DNA of 20,094 nt from Paludibacter sp. (GTDB lineage: Bacteria > Bacteroidota > Bacteroidia > Bacteroidales > Paludibacteraceae). Both the position numbers and the translations under genes were made by a program. Shown here in pieces: positions 6,695 to 14,906 of this stretch. The first letter of the stretch is position 1; each line of letters starts with the position of its first letter. Under the pieces are notes generated by a model, which saw nothing but the letters and a program-made list of their open reading frames with translations, had not been told where the DNA came from and searched no databases. The DNA lies in assembly GCA_030655595.1 (NCBI GenBank), contig JAUSNQ010000063.1, forward strand, positions 1 through 20,094. Reading direction: 5' to 3'.

Positions 6695-9600
6695 AAGAAC
6701 ATCATTGTTCTTTTTGAGCTTTTATGCTTTTTCTTTCCCTGTGTTTACTCAAACTGAAATTTCAGGAGTCATCAATGTCGATTCCACTCTGACACTCTCA
6801 GGAAGTCCTTATGTAGTCCCTTATTCTCTCGAAATTGCTACCGGTGCAACCTTAAACGTTGAATCAGGTGTAGAATTGAGATTTGGTGACTTTGCAACAT
6901 TCAATATTTATGGCACTTTACATGCACAACAGGCTGTATTCACATCGGATGCTTCAGAACCGACACCCGGCAACTGGCCGGGAATTAGAATTGGTGATTA
7001 TGCACACAGCGGTATCGCAAATCTGACCGATTGCGAGATAAAATTCTATCGGGTATTGATTGTCGAACGTGGTCAACTTACTGCTGTCAACACCAATTTT
7101 CTGGATGCTGAAAACTATGGTTTAGGGATTGAGAAAAACGGAACACTCAATATAACGGGAGGCAGCATTATTTCCTCATCTTCCGGCGCCTCTAATTATG
7201 GTACTGGTGTCTCTGCCAATGAATCTACACTTGTTGATATATCGGGTGTGACCATTCAAAATTTTCAGCGGGGAGTTACTTGTTATCAAGCAGTTGTCAA
7301 CCTGAATAATTTGACCATCAAAGGCGCAAATTTTCCGGTTGTATTGAATGGAAGAAATACCTTTGCAATGACCGGCTTCAACAATTTTGATTTGAGCAAC
7401 ATCAAAGCAGTGGTTTTTAATTTTTCGGAACTGCATGAAACCATGCACTTGCCTACTATCGACCATCCCTATTATTTTCAACAGGATTTCAATGTGAAAG
7501 AAACTGGTAAATTGACAATTGCTCCAAATAACATACTGAAATTTGCAGATTATGTAGCTTTGAATGTCGAAGGAATTCTACAAGCGGATGCGGGTGCGTC
7601 TGAAAGCATTCTCTTTACCTCAATCCGTGATGATAATGCAGGTGGTGACACCAATTCCGATGGAACAATTACAGGTCCCGTAACAGCATCCTGGAACGGC
7701 ATTTATTTTCAGGATACCAGCAACGATACAGAGAGCGTAATGCGCAATTGTTTTGTCAGGTATGGCGGAAGAAATAACCGTGGAGGCATCAATACGCACA
7801 ATGCCAGTCCGACTATCGATGCGTGTGATTTATCCAACAACACCTTCGGCATTTATCTTGCAGGCACCTCAAAACCAATCATTTCGAATACCACTATCGG
7901 TTCCAGCAGCTTAACTCCCGTTGCCATGTCGTTTGAAGCCGATCCGGTTATGAGTAACAATATCCTTTCATTCTCGGATAATACGTATGATGCCATTGGA
8001 ATAATAGGAGGAATCATGTCGGCCAATGGTACATTGAAAGTCAGATCGTTTACAAATACTCCAAACATCACTTACTTTCTGTTGAATGAAATTATAGTTC
8101 CCGTAAACATCACCCTGACCATTGAAAAAGGGATTACACTGAAATCATACCGCTATGATGGATATTGGGACAAAAGAATCATCGTTTACGGGAACCTGAT
8201 TGCTGATGGCACAGCCAATGAAATGATTAATTTCACTTCTGCCAGAGATGACAATTATGGCAACCCGGCTGATTGCAACAAAGACGGAACCATGACCTCA
8301 CCGGAAAAGAACGACTGGGGCGGAATCATCTTCCAGCAGGGAAGCAATGGGTTGTTGAATTATTGCAGATTTAAATATGCAGAAATCAACAATTTCTCAT
8401 ATGCCAATTTCAATCAACATGACCAGACTAATTTTTCTGCTATCGCCATCATTGATGCCAACCCAACAATTTCGAATTGCGAGTTCAAGGACTTATACCA
8501 TGCAATTTCCTGTTACCGGGCAGCCAATCCGACGATCAACAATTGTCAGATGGTGAATATCTCATTTACACCGATTAATATTTCAGGAACTGCCAATCCC
8601 GTTTTGACTGACATAGCGTTTATTAATGTGGGCTGGAGGGCTATCGGACTGATAGGTGGAAATGTTTTTCTGAATGGTAATATCAAAAAAAGAAACATCG
8701 CGGGATTTAACAACATCACGTACGTTTTGCTGAACGACATGATTATCAATCAGTCCGCATACATTACCATCGATCCGGGAGTAGTTATCAAAACAGCAGG
8801 TTACAATAATTATTATGGTAATAACTGGTATGGGATGAACGGTCAGCATATTTTTGTTCATGGTGGCCTTAAAACTTCGGGTACAGTATCGGAAAAAGTG
8901 ATTATCAGCTCCATCAAAGATGATAATGTGGGTAACCCGCTGGATACAAACGGCGATGGCAATGCCAGCAGTCCGGAAGCTGGTGACTGGAGTTACATCA
9001 AATTTACTTCAGGAGCCGATGATGCCTTTAACACATTCAATTACACGCAATTTAAGTTTGGTGGTGGAGGCGAAGAGCAGGGCATGTTGCATTTTGAAAA
9101 TGCCGGTGGTACAATCCAAAACTCAGTCATATTAAATTCGAGGAGTTACGGAACATTCTGCAATGGGAACTCAAATCCGACTTTTAATTCCGTAGTTATA
9201 CAGAATGCATCACTAGACCCGATTGCACTATCATTGACCTCAGATCCTGCTTTCAGCAATATTAGTTTTGTATCTAATTTCAGCAATGCAATTAAAATTA
9301 TCAATGAAGATTTGATTGGAAGCGCGGTGCTGACTCCCAGAAGTATCGCAGGTATTGAAAACATTGCCTATATCATCGATAACCTGAAGATTCACAGCAG
9401 CGGCAAACTGACCATCAATCCCGGCGTGGTAATTAAATTCAGATCTGAGAGCTCGTATATCAGGGTCGAGGGCAATCTGATGGCAAAAGGCACTCCCAAT
9501 CAAAAAATTTATTTTACTTCTTTCAAAGACGACTCTAAGGGTGGCGACTCCAACAACAATGGCAATACCACTTCCCCCGAAAGAGGTAATTGGGGCAATG

Positions 9601-12194
9601 GCATCCAAAACTGGTATGGCTCCTGGATTCTTCCTCCTGGAGGTATCTATTTTGCCAACAACACCCTGGTTTCCGACACCATCAATGTACTGGAATATTG
9701 TGAAATCAAATATGCAGGGACAGGCATCCGAACTGAAAATGCACATGCCAGCATCAATCATTCAATCATTCAATTGTGTAATTATTTTGGCACAACTATT
9801 ATCGGCAACTCAAATCCGGTCTTCAACAATTGTCAGTTCTACAACCTGAATTACAGTCCCGTCGAACTGAGTTTATTCTCTGCACCTGTATTTAATAACT
9901 GCAGTGCTTTGAATGTAGGTTTTATGGCGCTTACCGTTATTCCGGAAACCTATTCCCAATCGGATACAGTTCCCATAAGGAGTTTCGGTGGATACGACAA
10001 CATCACCTACATCATGGAGGGACCATCTACCATCAACTCGGGGACAACCATCACGATTCCGGAAGGAGTTGTTTTCAAATCACGAGAATATATCACCTCT
10101 GGAGGATATTATTACAGTCCATCTAGCATGATGGCCAACGGTTTTAATGTGAACGGCGAATTAATCATCAATGGCACAACAAGCAGACCTGTTGTTTTTA
10201 CACATTTAACTGATGATGCTTACGGAAATCCGATGGATACGCAGTTAAACGGAACAGCAAGTGCGCCAAATGAAAACTACAATGAGTGGAGCGGAACATG
10301 GATTAAATTCAACGATGTGAGCAACGACTTGAGTAGTATCAAAGGAGCAATATTCAAGTATGGTGACGTGGGAATCAGCACCCTGAGTGCTTCGCCGAAA
10401 ATCAAAAACAACCGCTTTGAAAAACTGCATTACGGTGTGGACATGAATGGTGTTTCCAGTCCGGTAATAGACAGCTGTGCTTTCCATAATCTCAGGCATT
10501 ATCCGATGCAGATTTCTTTGGTAGCGTATCCTGAGTCGACGGTTGACAATATTATTTCCGGAACAACTTATAAGGTCATCAAAGTCCGTGACGAGGTACT
10601 GACACAGGATGTCTTCTTGCCAAAAAGAAACTTTGGAGGAAAAAACAACATCCCTTATTACTTCGAAAAATACGAAATTGGCACGAGTGCTTCGCTCGAC
10701 ATTGCTCCGGGTGTGATTTGCAAATTTGGTTGGCGTGAATGGTGGATGGAAAATGGCCTGACTGTCAACCGCGGTCTGAGAGCAGTTGGTGGAAATACCC
10801 CCGATTCAATGATTGTATTTACCAGCATTGCCGATGATTTCTACGGTGGAGATTCCAATGCCGATGGCAACTTGACAAATCCAGCCAACATGCGCTGGAG
10901 TGGCATCCATTTTTCAGACGAGTCCCTGGATCCGCTTTGTCAAATCAAAAACTGCCACTTCCGATTTGCTGATGCAGGTATCTCTTTATTCAGTGCATCA
11001 CCAGTCATCGAAAATTGCAATTTCAATCACAACGAATATGGGATATTACTGCAAGGTGCATCCAATCCTATCATTAGCAATTGTGATTTCAGCAGCAACA
11101 CTTATTACGGATTGAAAAACACAGATAAATCCTTCGATGTTGTTGCAGCCAATTGCTGGTGGGGAAGTAATGCAGGACCGGTTGTGACCGACGAAAATGA
11201 GGTGAATGAAAACGAACGAGAACAAATCACTTCCGCCGTAAATTATATCCCCTGGCGCAATGCAGGAGCAGTCAACCCGGTGATGGGCGATGTCAGTCTG
11301 AATGGTTTGATTCAGGCTTACGATGCATCGCTGATTCTGAAACATGTAGTTGAGTTAATCACATTGAATAATTTGCAGATAGAGGTTGCCGATGTAAGCA
11401 ATAATGGCGAACTTTCAGCCTTGGACGCATCGCTGATTCTGCAATATGTAGTGGGACTGGAAAACACCTTCCCGGTGCATAAAGTTCGAAAAGCCGAATT
11501 TGCACCAGCAACCGCAACTCCATCAGTATATCTTGAAAGCATGACAACTTATGAAGGCGAAACAAGTGTACAGATTCCTATACATATGAACTGTTCGGTA
11601 ACTAATTACAGTTCAGACATGCGTATCAGATTCAATCCAACGCGCATACAAATGACTGGAATAACGCAAAACGTACAAAACATGTTGATGGAAACTAATT
11701 TTGACAATTTGAGTGGTACTGCTTTTATCAGCATGGCCGATACGAAAGGTTTCAGCGGTGAAATTATTCCGGCTGTGATGAAGTTTAATATCGTCTCACC
11801 CGTTTCAACAAGCACTGAACTCAGATTTGAAAAATTCATGCTGGATGAACAAGATTATCTACATCTGGCAGAAAACGGAATTATCAACATCATCAAGATA
11901 AATGCAAGCATTGATAATCCGGATATAGGTAAAACCGGAATCAACAAGCTGATGCCAAATCCATTTGTTACAGAAGCATTACTGACTTTTACTACCGAAA
12001 AAGAAGGGGTAGTTGAAATTGATCTTTACAACCTGACCGGACAAAAAGTGAGGAACTTACTGAACGAATTCGCACCAGCCGGAACGCATACCCGGAGGAT
12101 CAAAGATGAAGATTTGGCTCCTGGCACCTACATCCTGAGGATGAGGACTGATGACAACAGTTATTCGCTTAAATTTCAGGTCACTAAACAATAA
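6678..12194 (+). CDS. Giant secreted parallel beta-helix protein with dockerin, cohesin-like and T9SS sorting domains
   Basis: The visible frame starts at GTG 6678 (1838 residues); the natural start may be the ATG at 6668, one base out of frame. Residues about 5-25 form a signal peptide. Residues about 28-1500 are some seven related right-handed beta-helix modules. Each has a strand block (for example LTINPGVVIKF), then usually a loop of the form DDxxGGDxNxDGxxxxP, then W-x-G-I and Asn-rich coils. Six such Ca-binding-like loops lie near residues 314, 522, 746, 949, 1177 and 1384. A dockerin with two canonical Ca loops (DVSLNGLIQAYD and DVSNNGELSALD, each followed by ASLIL) spans about 1534-1595. 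A cohesin-like beta domain covers about 1617-1741. A T9SS type A sorting domain (from NKLMPNPF near 1756) ends the protein. It is probably exported and surface-attached or released; polysaccharide binding or cleavage is a guess, as no catalytic residues are identifiable. Confidence 0.9.
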   Translation: MFFFFKRTSLFFLSFYAFSFPVFTQTEISGVINVDSTLTLSGSPYVVPYSLEIATGATLNVESGVELRFGDFATFNIYGTLHAQQAVFTSDASEPTPGNWPGIRIGDYAHSGIANLTDCEIKFYRVLIVERGQLTAVNTNFLDAENYGLGIEKNGTLNITGGSIISSSSGASNYGTGVSANESTLVDISGVTIQNFQRGVTCYQAVVNLNNLTIKGANFPVVLNGRNTFAMTGFNNFDLSNIKAVVFNFSELHETMHLPTIDHPYYFQQDFNVKETGKLTIAPNNILKFADYVALNVEGILQADAGASESILFTSIRDDNAGGDTNSDGTITGPVTASWNGIYFQDTSNDTESVMRNCFVRYGGRNNRGGINTHNASPTIDACDLSNNTFGIYLAGTSKPIISNTTIGSSSLTPVAMSFEADPVMSNNILSFSDNTYDAIGIIGGIMSANGTLKVRSFTNTPNITYFLLNEIIVPVNITLTIEKGITLKSYRYDGYWDKRIIVYGNLIADGTANEMINFTSARDDNYGNPADCNKDGTMTSPEKNDWGGIIFQQGSNGLLNYCRFKYAEINNFSYANFNQHDQTNFSAIAIIDANPTISNCEFKDLYHAISCYRAANPTINNCQMVNISFTPINISGTANPVLTDIAFINVGWRAIGLIGGNVFLNGNIKKRNIAGFNNITYVLLNDMIINQSAYITIDPGVVIKTAGYNNYYGNNWYGMNGQHIFVHGGLKTSGTVSEKVIISSIKDDNVGNPLDTNGDGNASSPEAGDWSYIKFTSGADDAFNTFNYTQFKFGGGGEEQGMLHFENAGGTIQNSVILNSRSYGTFCNGNSNPTFNSVVIQNASLDPIALSLTSDPAFSNISFVSNFSNAIKIINEDLIGSAVLTPRSIAGIENIAYIIDNLKIHSSGKLTINPGVVIKFRSESSYIRVEGNLMAKGTPNQKIYFTSFKDDSKGGDSNNNGNTTSPERGNWGNGIQNWYGSWILPPGGIYFANNTLVSDTINVLEYCEIKYAGTGIRTENAHASINHSIIQLCNYFGTTIIGNSNPVFNNCQFYNLNYSPVELSLFSAPVFNNCSALNVGFMALTVIPETYSQSDTVPIRSFGGYDNITYIMEGPSTINSGTTITIPEGVVFKSREYITSGGYYYSPSSMMANGFNVNGELIINGTTSRPVVFTHLTDDAYGNPMDTQLNGTASAPNENYNEWSGTWIKFNDVSNDLSSIKGAIFKYGDVGISTLSASPKIKNNRFEKLHYGVDMNGVSSPVIDSCAFHNLRHYPMQISLVAYPESTVDNIISGTTYKVIKVRDEVLTQDVFLPKRNFGGKNNIPYYFEKYEIGTSASLDIAPGVICKFGWREWWMENGLTVNRGLRAVGGNTPDSMIVFTSIADDFYGGDSNADGNLTNPANMRWSGIHFSDESLDPLCQIKNCHFRFADAGISLFSASPVIENCNFNHNEYGILLQGASNPIISNCDFSSNTYYGLKNTDKSFDVVAANCWWGSNAGPVVTDENEVNENEREQITSAVNYIPWRNAGAVNPVMGDVSLNGLIQAYDASLILKHVVELITLNNLQIEVADVSNNGELSALDASLILQYVVGLENTFPVHKVRKAEFAPATATPSVYLESMTTYEGETSVQIPIHMNCSVTNYSSDMRIRFNPTRIQMTGITQNVQNMLMETNFDNLSGTAFISMADTKGFSGEIIPAVMKFNIVSPVSTSTELRFEKFMLDEQDYLHLAENGIINIIKINASIDNPDIGKTGINKLMPNPFVTEALLTFTTEKEGVVEIDLYNLTGQKVRNLLNEFAPAGTHTRRIKDEDLAPGTYILRMRTDDNSYSLKFQVTKQ

Positions 12195-12203
12195 ATTACC
12201 GTC

Positions 12204-14441
12204 ATGAAAAAAGACATCATAATAATTTGTATCCTGATGATTTTCATGTGTTTCCGGAATTCCGTATATGCCGTAACATTGACAATAAACGATACCCTTG
12301 CTTTCAAAGGCGCTATCATCGACATCCCGGTTTATGTGGATGAAGACTTAAGCACCTTTCAGGTTTCAGCCTACAGTTTGCAGCTAATGTTTGATGCAAA
12401 CAAAATGCAGGCACTGGGAGTCATCACAGAGCAAACGGTATGTAGTGCACTTGGAACACCTGTCGTGAATACTACCCAACAAGGGATGGTCACGATTGGT
12501 GCTGCCGGTACCGGTTACCTTTCCGGAAGCGGTATTTTTATCATCATCAGGTTCAAAATGCTCAATACCGGTGGTTGCGAATTAATTTTCACCGGCAAAC
12601 AAAGCAATTATCTGAACGAAGGCACACCAGTTTTAGCCTTGGATAACGGGTGGATTAACATTGATAATCCGCCTGCTATCGATATCTACAGCGATAAAAC
12701 CAGTATGGCAGTTGGCGATTCCCTGCAACTCTTTGTATGGGGAGGCAATGAACCTTACAGCTGGTCGGTTTCAGACCCCGACAAAGCAGCAATATCATCA
12801 ACGGGCATGCTGATAGCATTGGAATCCGGCACCATCAAGGTTTATGCTGAAGATGCCGCAGGAATTAAAGATTCATTGATCAATTTCGTCATACATCCCT
12901 TTAAACTATCTGTTCCGGGCAATCTGACACAGTGGAAAAATAACACGATTGACATTCCCGTTTACATCACCGATGTAACAGCAAGTCAAATCAGTTCCGG
13001 CAGTTTTCAACTCAACTACAACACATTACTCTTGCATGCTACATCATTGGTAAATGAAAGCACTTTGCTGAGTAACAGTCAGGTTGTAATGAACACCAAC
13101 GGAGAAGGAGTTAAAATTGCATTTGCAACAACGGGGACATTACAGGGTGCAGGTATTTTGCTTTACATCCGTTTTACAGTCAACAATGCAGCAATTTATT
13201 CCACGCTGCTATCATTTTCAGCAATCATTTTCAATGAGAACATCCAGGTGGCATTTGAAGACGGAAACTTTACAACCAAGCAATTTGGTCAACTCTACGT
13301 CTACCCCATCATGGGAGAAATGTTGGTTGGCGACACCCTGCAAATGGAAGTCTTTGGCGAATTCACGCCACCTATCAGTTGGAGTGTCAGTCACCCCGAT
13401 GTTGCCGTAATTTCCTCATCAGGTTTACTCAAAGCATTAAAAGGTGGTAAAACCCGTGTTTTCGCAACCGACTCGACCGGTGCTAAAGGCTTCACTGATT
13501 ACTATTTCATGCTCGACACAAGGGTGATGCTGCCTGACGAGACAATTTGCGTAGGCGACGGTCAGTTACGCATACCTTTAATTATTGACTATTTAAATGA
13601 AGATGCAGCCGACATATTCTCAATTGAATTTGAGCTGACATATGATACGACCTGGATGACATTTTCCGGTTTGTCGTACGACAACATTGTCCCTACAGGC
13701 TGGTTGCAATTGGTCAATGATCAATCGGGTAAGATTTTGTACGCTGGTTCAGGAGCATCTGCCATTTCGCAGACTGGCACAGTCGTTCATTTTAATTTTA
13801 ATCTGAAAGAAAAATTCAGCATTTACGATTGGGCTGGCTTTCTGCTTAATCATATCCGGATGAATGAAGGTAATCCGGTTGTTAATGACTTTGCCCGCAG
13901 CGGTCTGACACGCAAAGATGTTCCCGGGAAACCGGATGTTGTGTGGGGAGATACTTTGTTGGGTGAATTTAGCTATGTGTCACTTTTAAACGTTAATGAA
14001 GTCCAAAACGCCCTTCACTATGTTTGGGTTTTACCCCCGGGTATGACAGGTAACAGTACAACAAACAACATAGCAGCGGTAGTTGAGGAAGGTTTCGTTT
14101 CGGGAATCGTTACAGTACATGCAGTCAACGACTGTGGTGCGGGAGAAGTCTTTGAATTTACTGTACAAAAGGAGTCACATTCAGGATATAATGCAATAAA
14201 TGATACTGAATATGTCTGTTTCCCAAATCCTGTGCAAGATAAAATCCACATCCGAATCCCTCAGGAAGCAGTTGGAAAAACAAAGCTGATTTTGATGGAA
14301 GTTACAGGCAAAACATTGGATATCAACACACCAATCGAAGCTGAAAGTGAAATAGACATGCGTATATATCCCAAGGGTATCTATTTAATAAAAGTTTGGA
14401 ATGATGAAAAATCGCGATTTATCAAGTTGATAAAAGAATAA
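12204..14441 (+). CDS. Secreted triple cohesin-like protein with Ig-like spacers and T9SS sorting domain
   Basis: The 745-residue protein starts 9 bp after its dockerin-bearing neighbour, so it is probably co-transcribed. Signal peptide: residues 1-23 (MKKDIIIICILMIFMCF, cleavage near VYA). Cohesin-like domain 1 spans about 24-152 (IDIPVYVDE, then FSxxxSLQLMFD). A Big_2-like Ig domain (about 155-230, YSWSVSDPDKAAISSTGML) follows. Cohesin-like domain 2 is about 231-358 (IDIPVYITD), then a second Big_2-like domain (about 359-440). Cohesin-like domain 3 is about 443-570 (IPLIIDYLNEDAADIF), then a PKD/Ig-like region to about 660. The T9SS sorting domain (CFPNPVQDKIHIRI to the end) closes it. There is no catalytic domain, so the layout is that of a scaffoldin-like adaptor. 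Cohesin calls rest on pattern and strand order, not on a search. Confidence 0.85.
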   Translation: MKKDIIIICILMIFMCFRNSVYAVTLTINDTLAFKGAIIDIPVYVDEDLSTFQVSAYSLQLMFDANKMQALGVITEQTVCSALGTPVVNTTQQGMVTIGAAGTGYLSGSGIFIIIRFKMLNTGGCELIFTGKQSNYLNEGTPVLALDNGWINIDNPPAIDIYSDKTSMAVGDSLQLFVWGGNEPYSWSVSDPDKAAISSTGMLIALESGTIKVYAEDAAGIKDSLINFVIHPFKLSVPGNLTQWKNNTIDIPVYITDVTASQISSGSFQLNYNTLLLHATSLVNESTLLSNSQVVMNTNGEGVKIAFATTGTLQGAGILLYIRFTVNNAAIYSTLLSFSAIIFNENIQVAFEDGNFTTKQFGQLYVYPIMGEMLVGDTLQMEVFGEFTPPISWSVSHPDVAVISSSGLLKALKGGKTRVFATDSTGAKGFTDYYFMLDTRVMLPDETICVGDGQLRIPLIIDYLNEDAADIFSIEFELTYDTTWMTFSGLSYDNIVPTGWLQLVNDQSGKILYAGSGASAISQTGTVVHFNFNLKEKFSIYDWAGFLLNHIRMNEGNPVVNDFARSGLTRKDVPGKPDVVWGDTLLGEFSYVSLLNVNEVQNALHYVWVLPPGMTGNSTTNNIAAVVEEGFVSGIVTVHAVNDCGAGEVFEFTVQKESHSGYNAINDTEYVCFPNPVQDKIHIRIPQEAVGKTKLILMEVTGKTLDINTPIEAESEIDMRIYPKGIYLIKVWNDEKSRFIKLIKE

Positions 14442-14457
14442 AGTTCAAAATATTTTT

Positions 14458-14465
14458 TACCTTTG
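14458..14465 (+). promoter_or_regulatory. Putative -7 promoter element for tRNA-Lys
   Basis: TACCTTTG is an exact TAnnTTTG match, 17 bp after the stop of the cohesin gene and 55 bp before the tRNA. Expected transcription start is near 14472. No convincing -33 element is visible. Confidence 0.5.
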
Positions 14466-14479
14466 CACCGCAAACAAGA

Positions 14480-14520
14480 GATGAGTGAATGTTTCCACAA
14501 TAATTCACTCATCTTCTTTT
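14480..14520 (+). terminator. Perfect 11-bp hairpin with T-rich tail before the tRNA
   Basis: GATGAGTGAAT (14480-14490) and ATTCACTCATC (14503-14513) form a perfect 11-bp stem with a 12-nt loop, followed by TTCTTTT. It may terminate the upstream secreted-protein operon. It lies downstream of the promoter-like element at 14458, so it could equally be a structured tRNA precursor leader. Confidence 0.6.
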
Positions 14521-14593
14521 GACTCCGTAGCTCAGCTGGTAGAGCAACAGACTCTTAATCTGTGGGTCGTGGGTTCGAACCCCACCGGGGTCA
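14521..14593 (+). tRNA. tRNA-Lys (anticodon CTT)
   Basis: A full cloverleaf can be drawn. The acceptor GACTCCG pairs with CGGGGTC (one G-T pair) with discriminator A. The D arm is GCTC/GAGC, the anticodon stem ACAGA/TCTGT around the loop CTCTTAA, and the T arm GTGGG-TTCGAAC-CCCAC. Anticodon CTT decodes AAG. CCA is not encoded. Confidence 0.97.
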
Positions 14594-14597
14594 CACG

Positions 14598-14639
14598 AAT
14601 AAAAGCTACTACACTGAAATTCAGCGAGTAGCTTTTATT
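14598..14639 (+). terminator. Terminator-like hairpin after tRNA-Lys
   Basis: AATAAAAGCTACT (14598-14610) and AGTAGCTTTTATT (14627-14639) form a perfect 13-bp stem. The loop contains its own small palindrome (CTGAAATTCAG), which could extend the fold. The 3' arm supplies the T-rich stretch CTTTTATTG. The position, five bases after the tRNA, fits a terminator. Confidence 0.7.
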
Positions 14640-14692
14640 GTTAGCTTCATTTCGTCTTCTATTAAATTTGACTATTTTTTGGGGAGCTTACA

Positions 14693-14747
14693 ATAGGACA
14701 CATTATTTATGGTTATAATGTGTCTACCTATATCAGTATAAGACACT
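14693..14747 (-). repeat. Isolated 55-bp copy of the IS left end (inverted)
   Basis: By eye this is a perfect 55-bp reverse complement of 18438-18492. It carries the terminal TGTCTTATACTG sequence (minus strand, from 14745) and the internal palindrome of the IS left end, but no transposase follows. The match stops two bases into the transposase start codon. The surrounding stretch 14640-14906 holds no gene: only this repeat, the preceding AT-rich DNA and the uraA promoter region. Confidence 0.9.
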
Positions 14748-14813
14748 ATTAATTAAACGAATTCAGCACAAAATTTCCACCAAAACCTACCCGTTTTTTC
14801 AATTAATATTCCA

Positions 14814-14821
14814 TATATTTG
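14814..14821 (+). promoter_or_regulatory. Putative -7 promoter element for the uracil permease
   Basis: TATATTTG is an exact TAnnTTTG match, 85 bp upstream of the permease ATG. A T-rich stretch lies about 15-20 bp before it, but no clear TTG. Confidence 0.5.
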
Positions 14822-14906
14822 CATGATTTTTTTTCAGAAACCCTGATTTTCGTTTCTGATTTGCCAGCTTATTCTATTATTAAATCATACAAAAACACAA
14901 TCGATC

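Noticed and set aside
9240..9761. 173-codon minus-strand frame inside the beta-helix gene
   Set aside because: It arises from repeat codon bias opposite a convincing 1838-codon gene, and no known motif is present.
7610..10910. Treating each DxNxDG loop in the beta-helix as a separate dockerin
   Set aside because: Each is a single loop without the paired second loop or the ASLIL-type helix. Only 1534-1595 has the full two-loop arrangement.
14821..14906. Possible purine-type riboswitch upstream of the uracil permease
   Set aside because: The roughly 80-nt leader is AT-rich, and I could not draw a conserved three-way junction or recognisable core.
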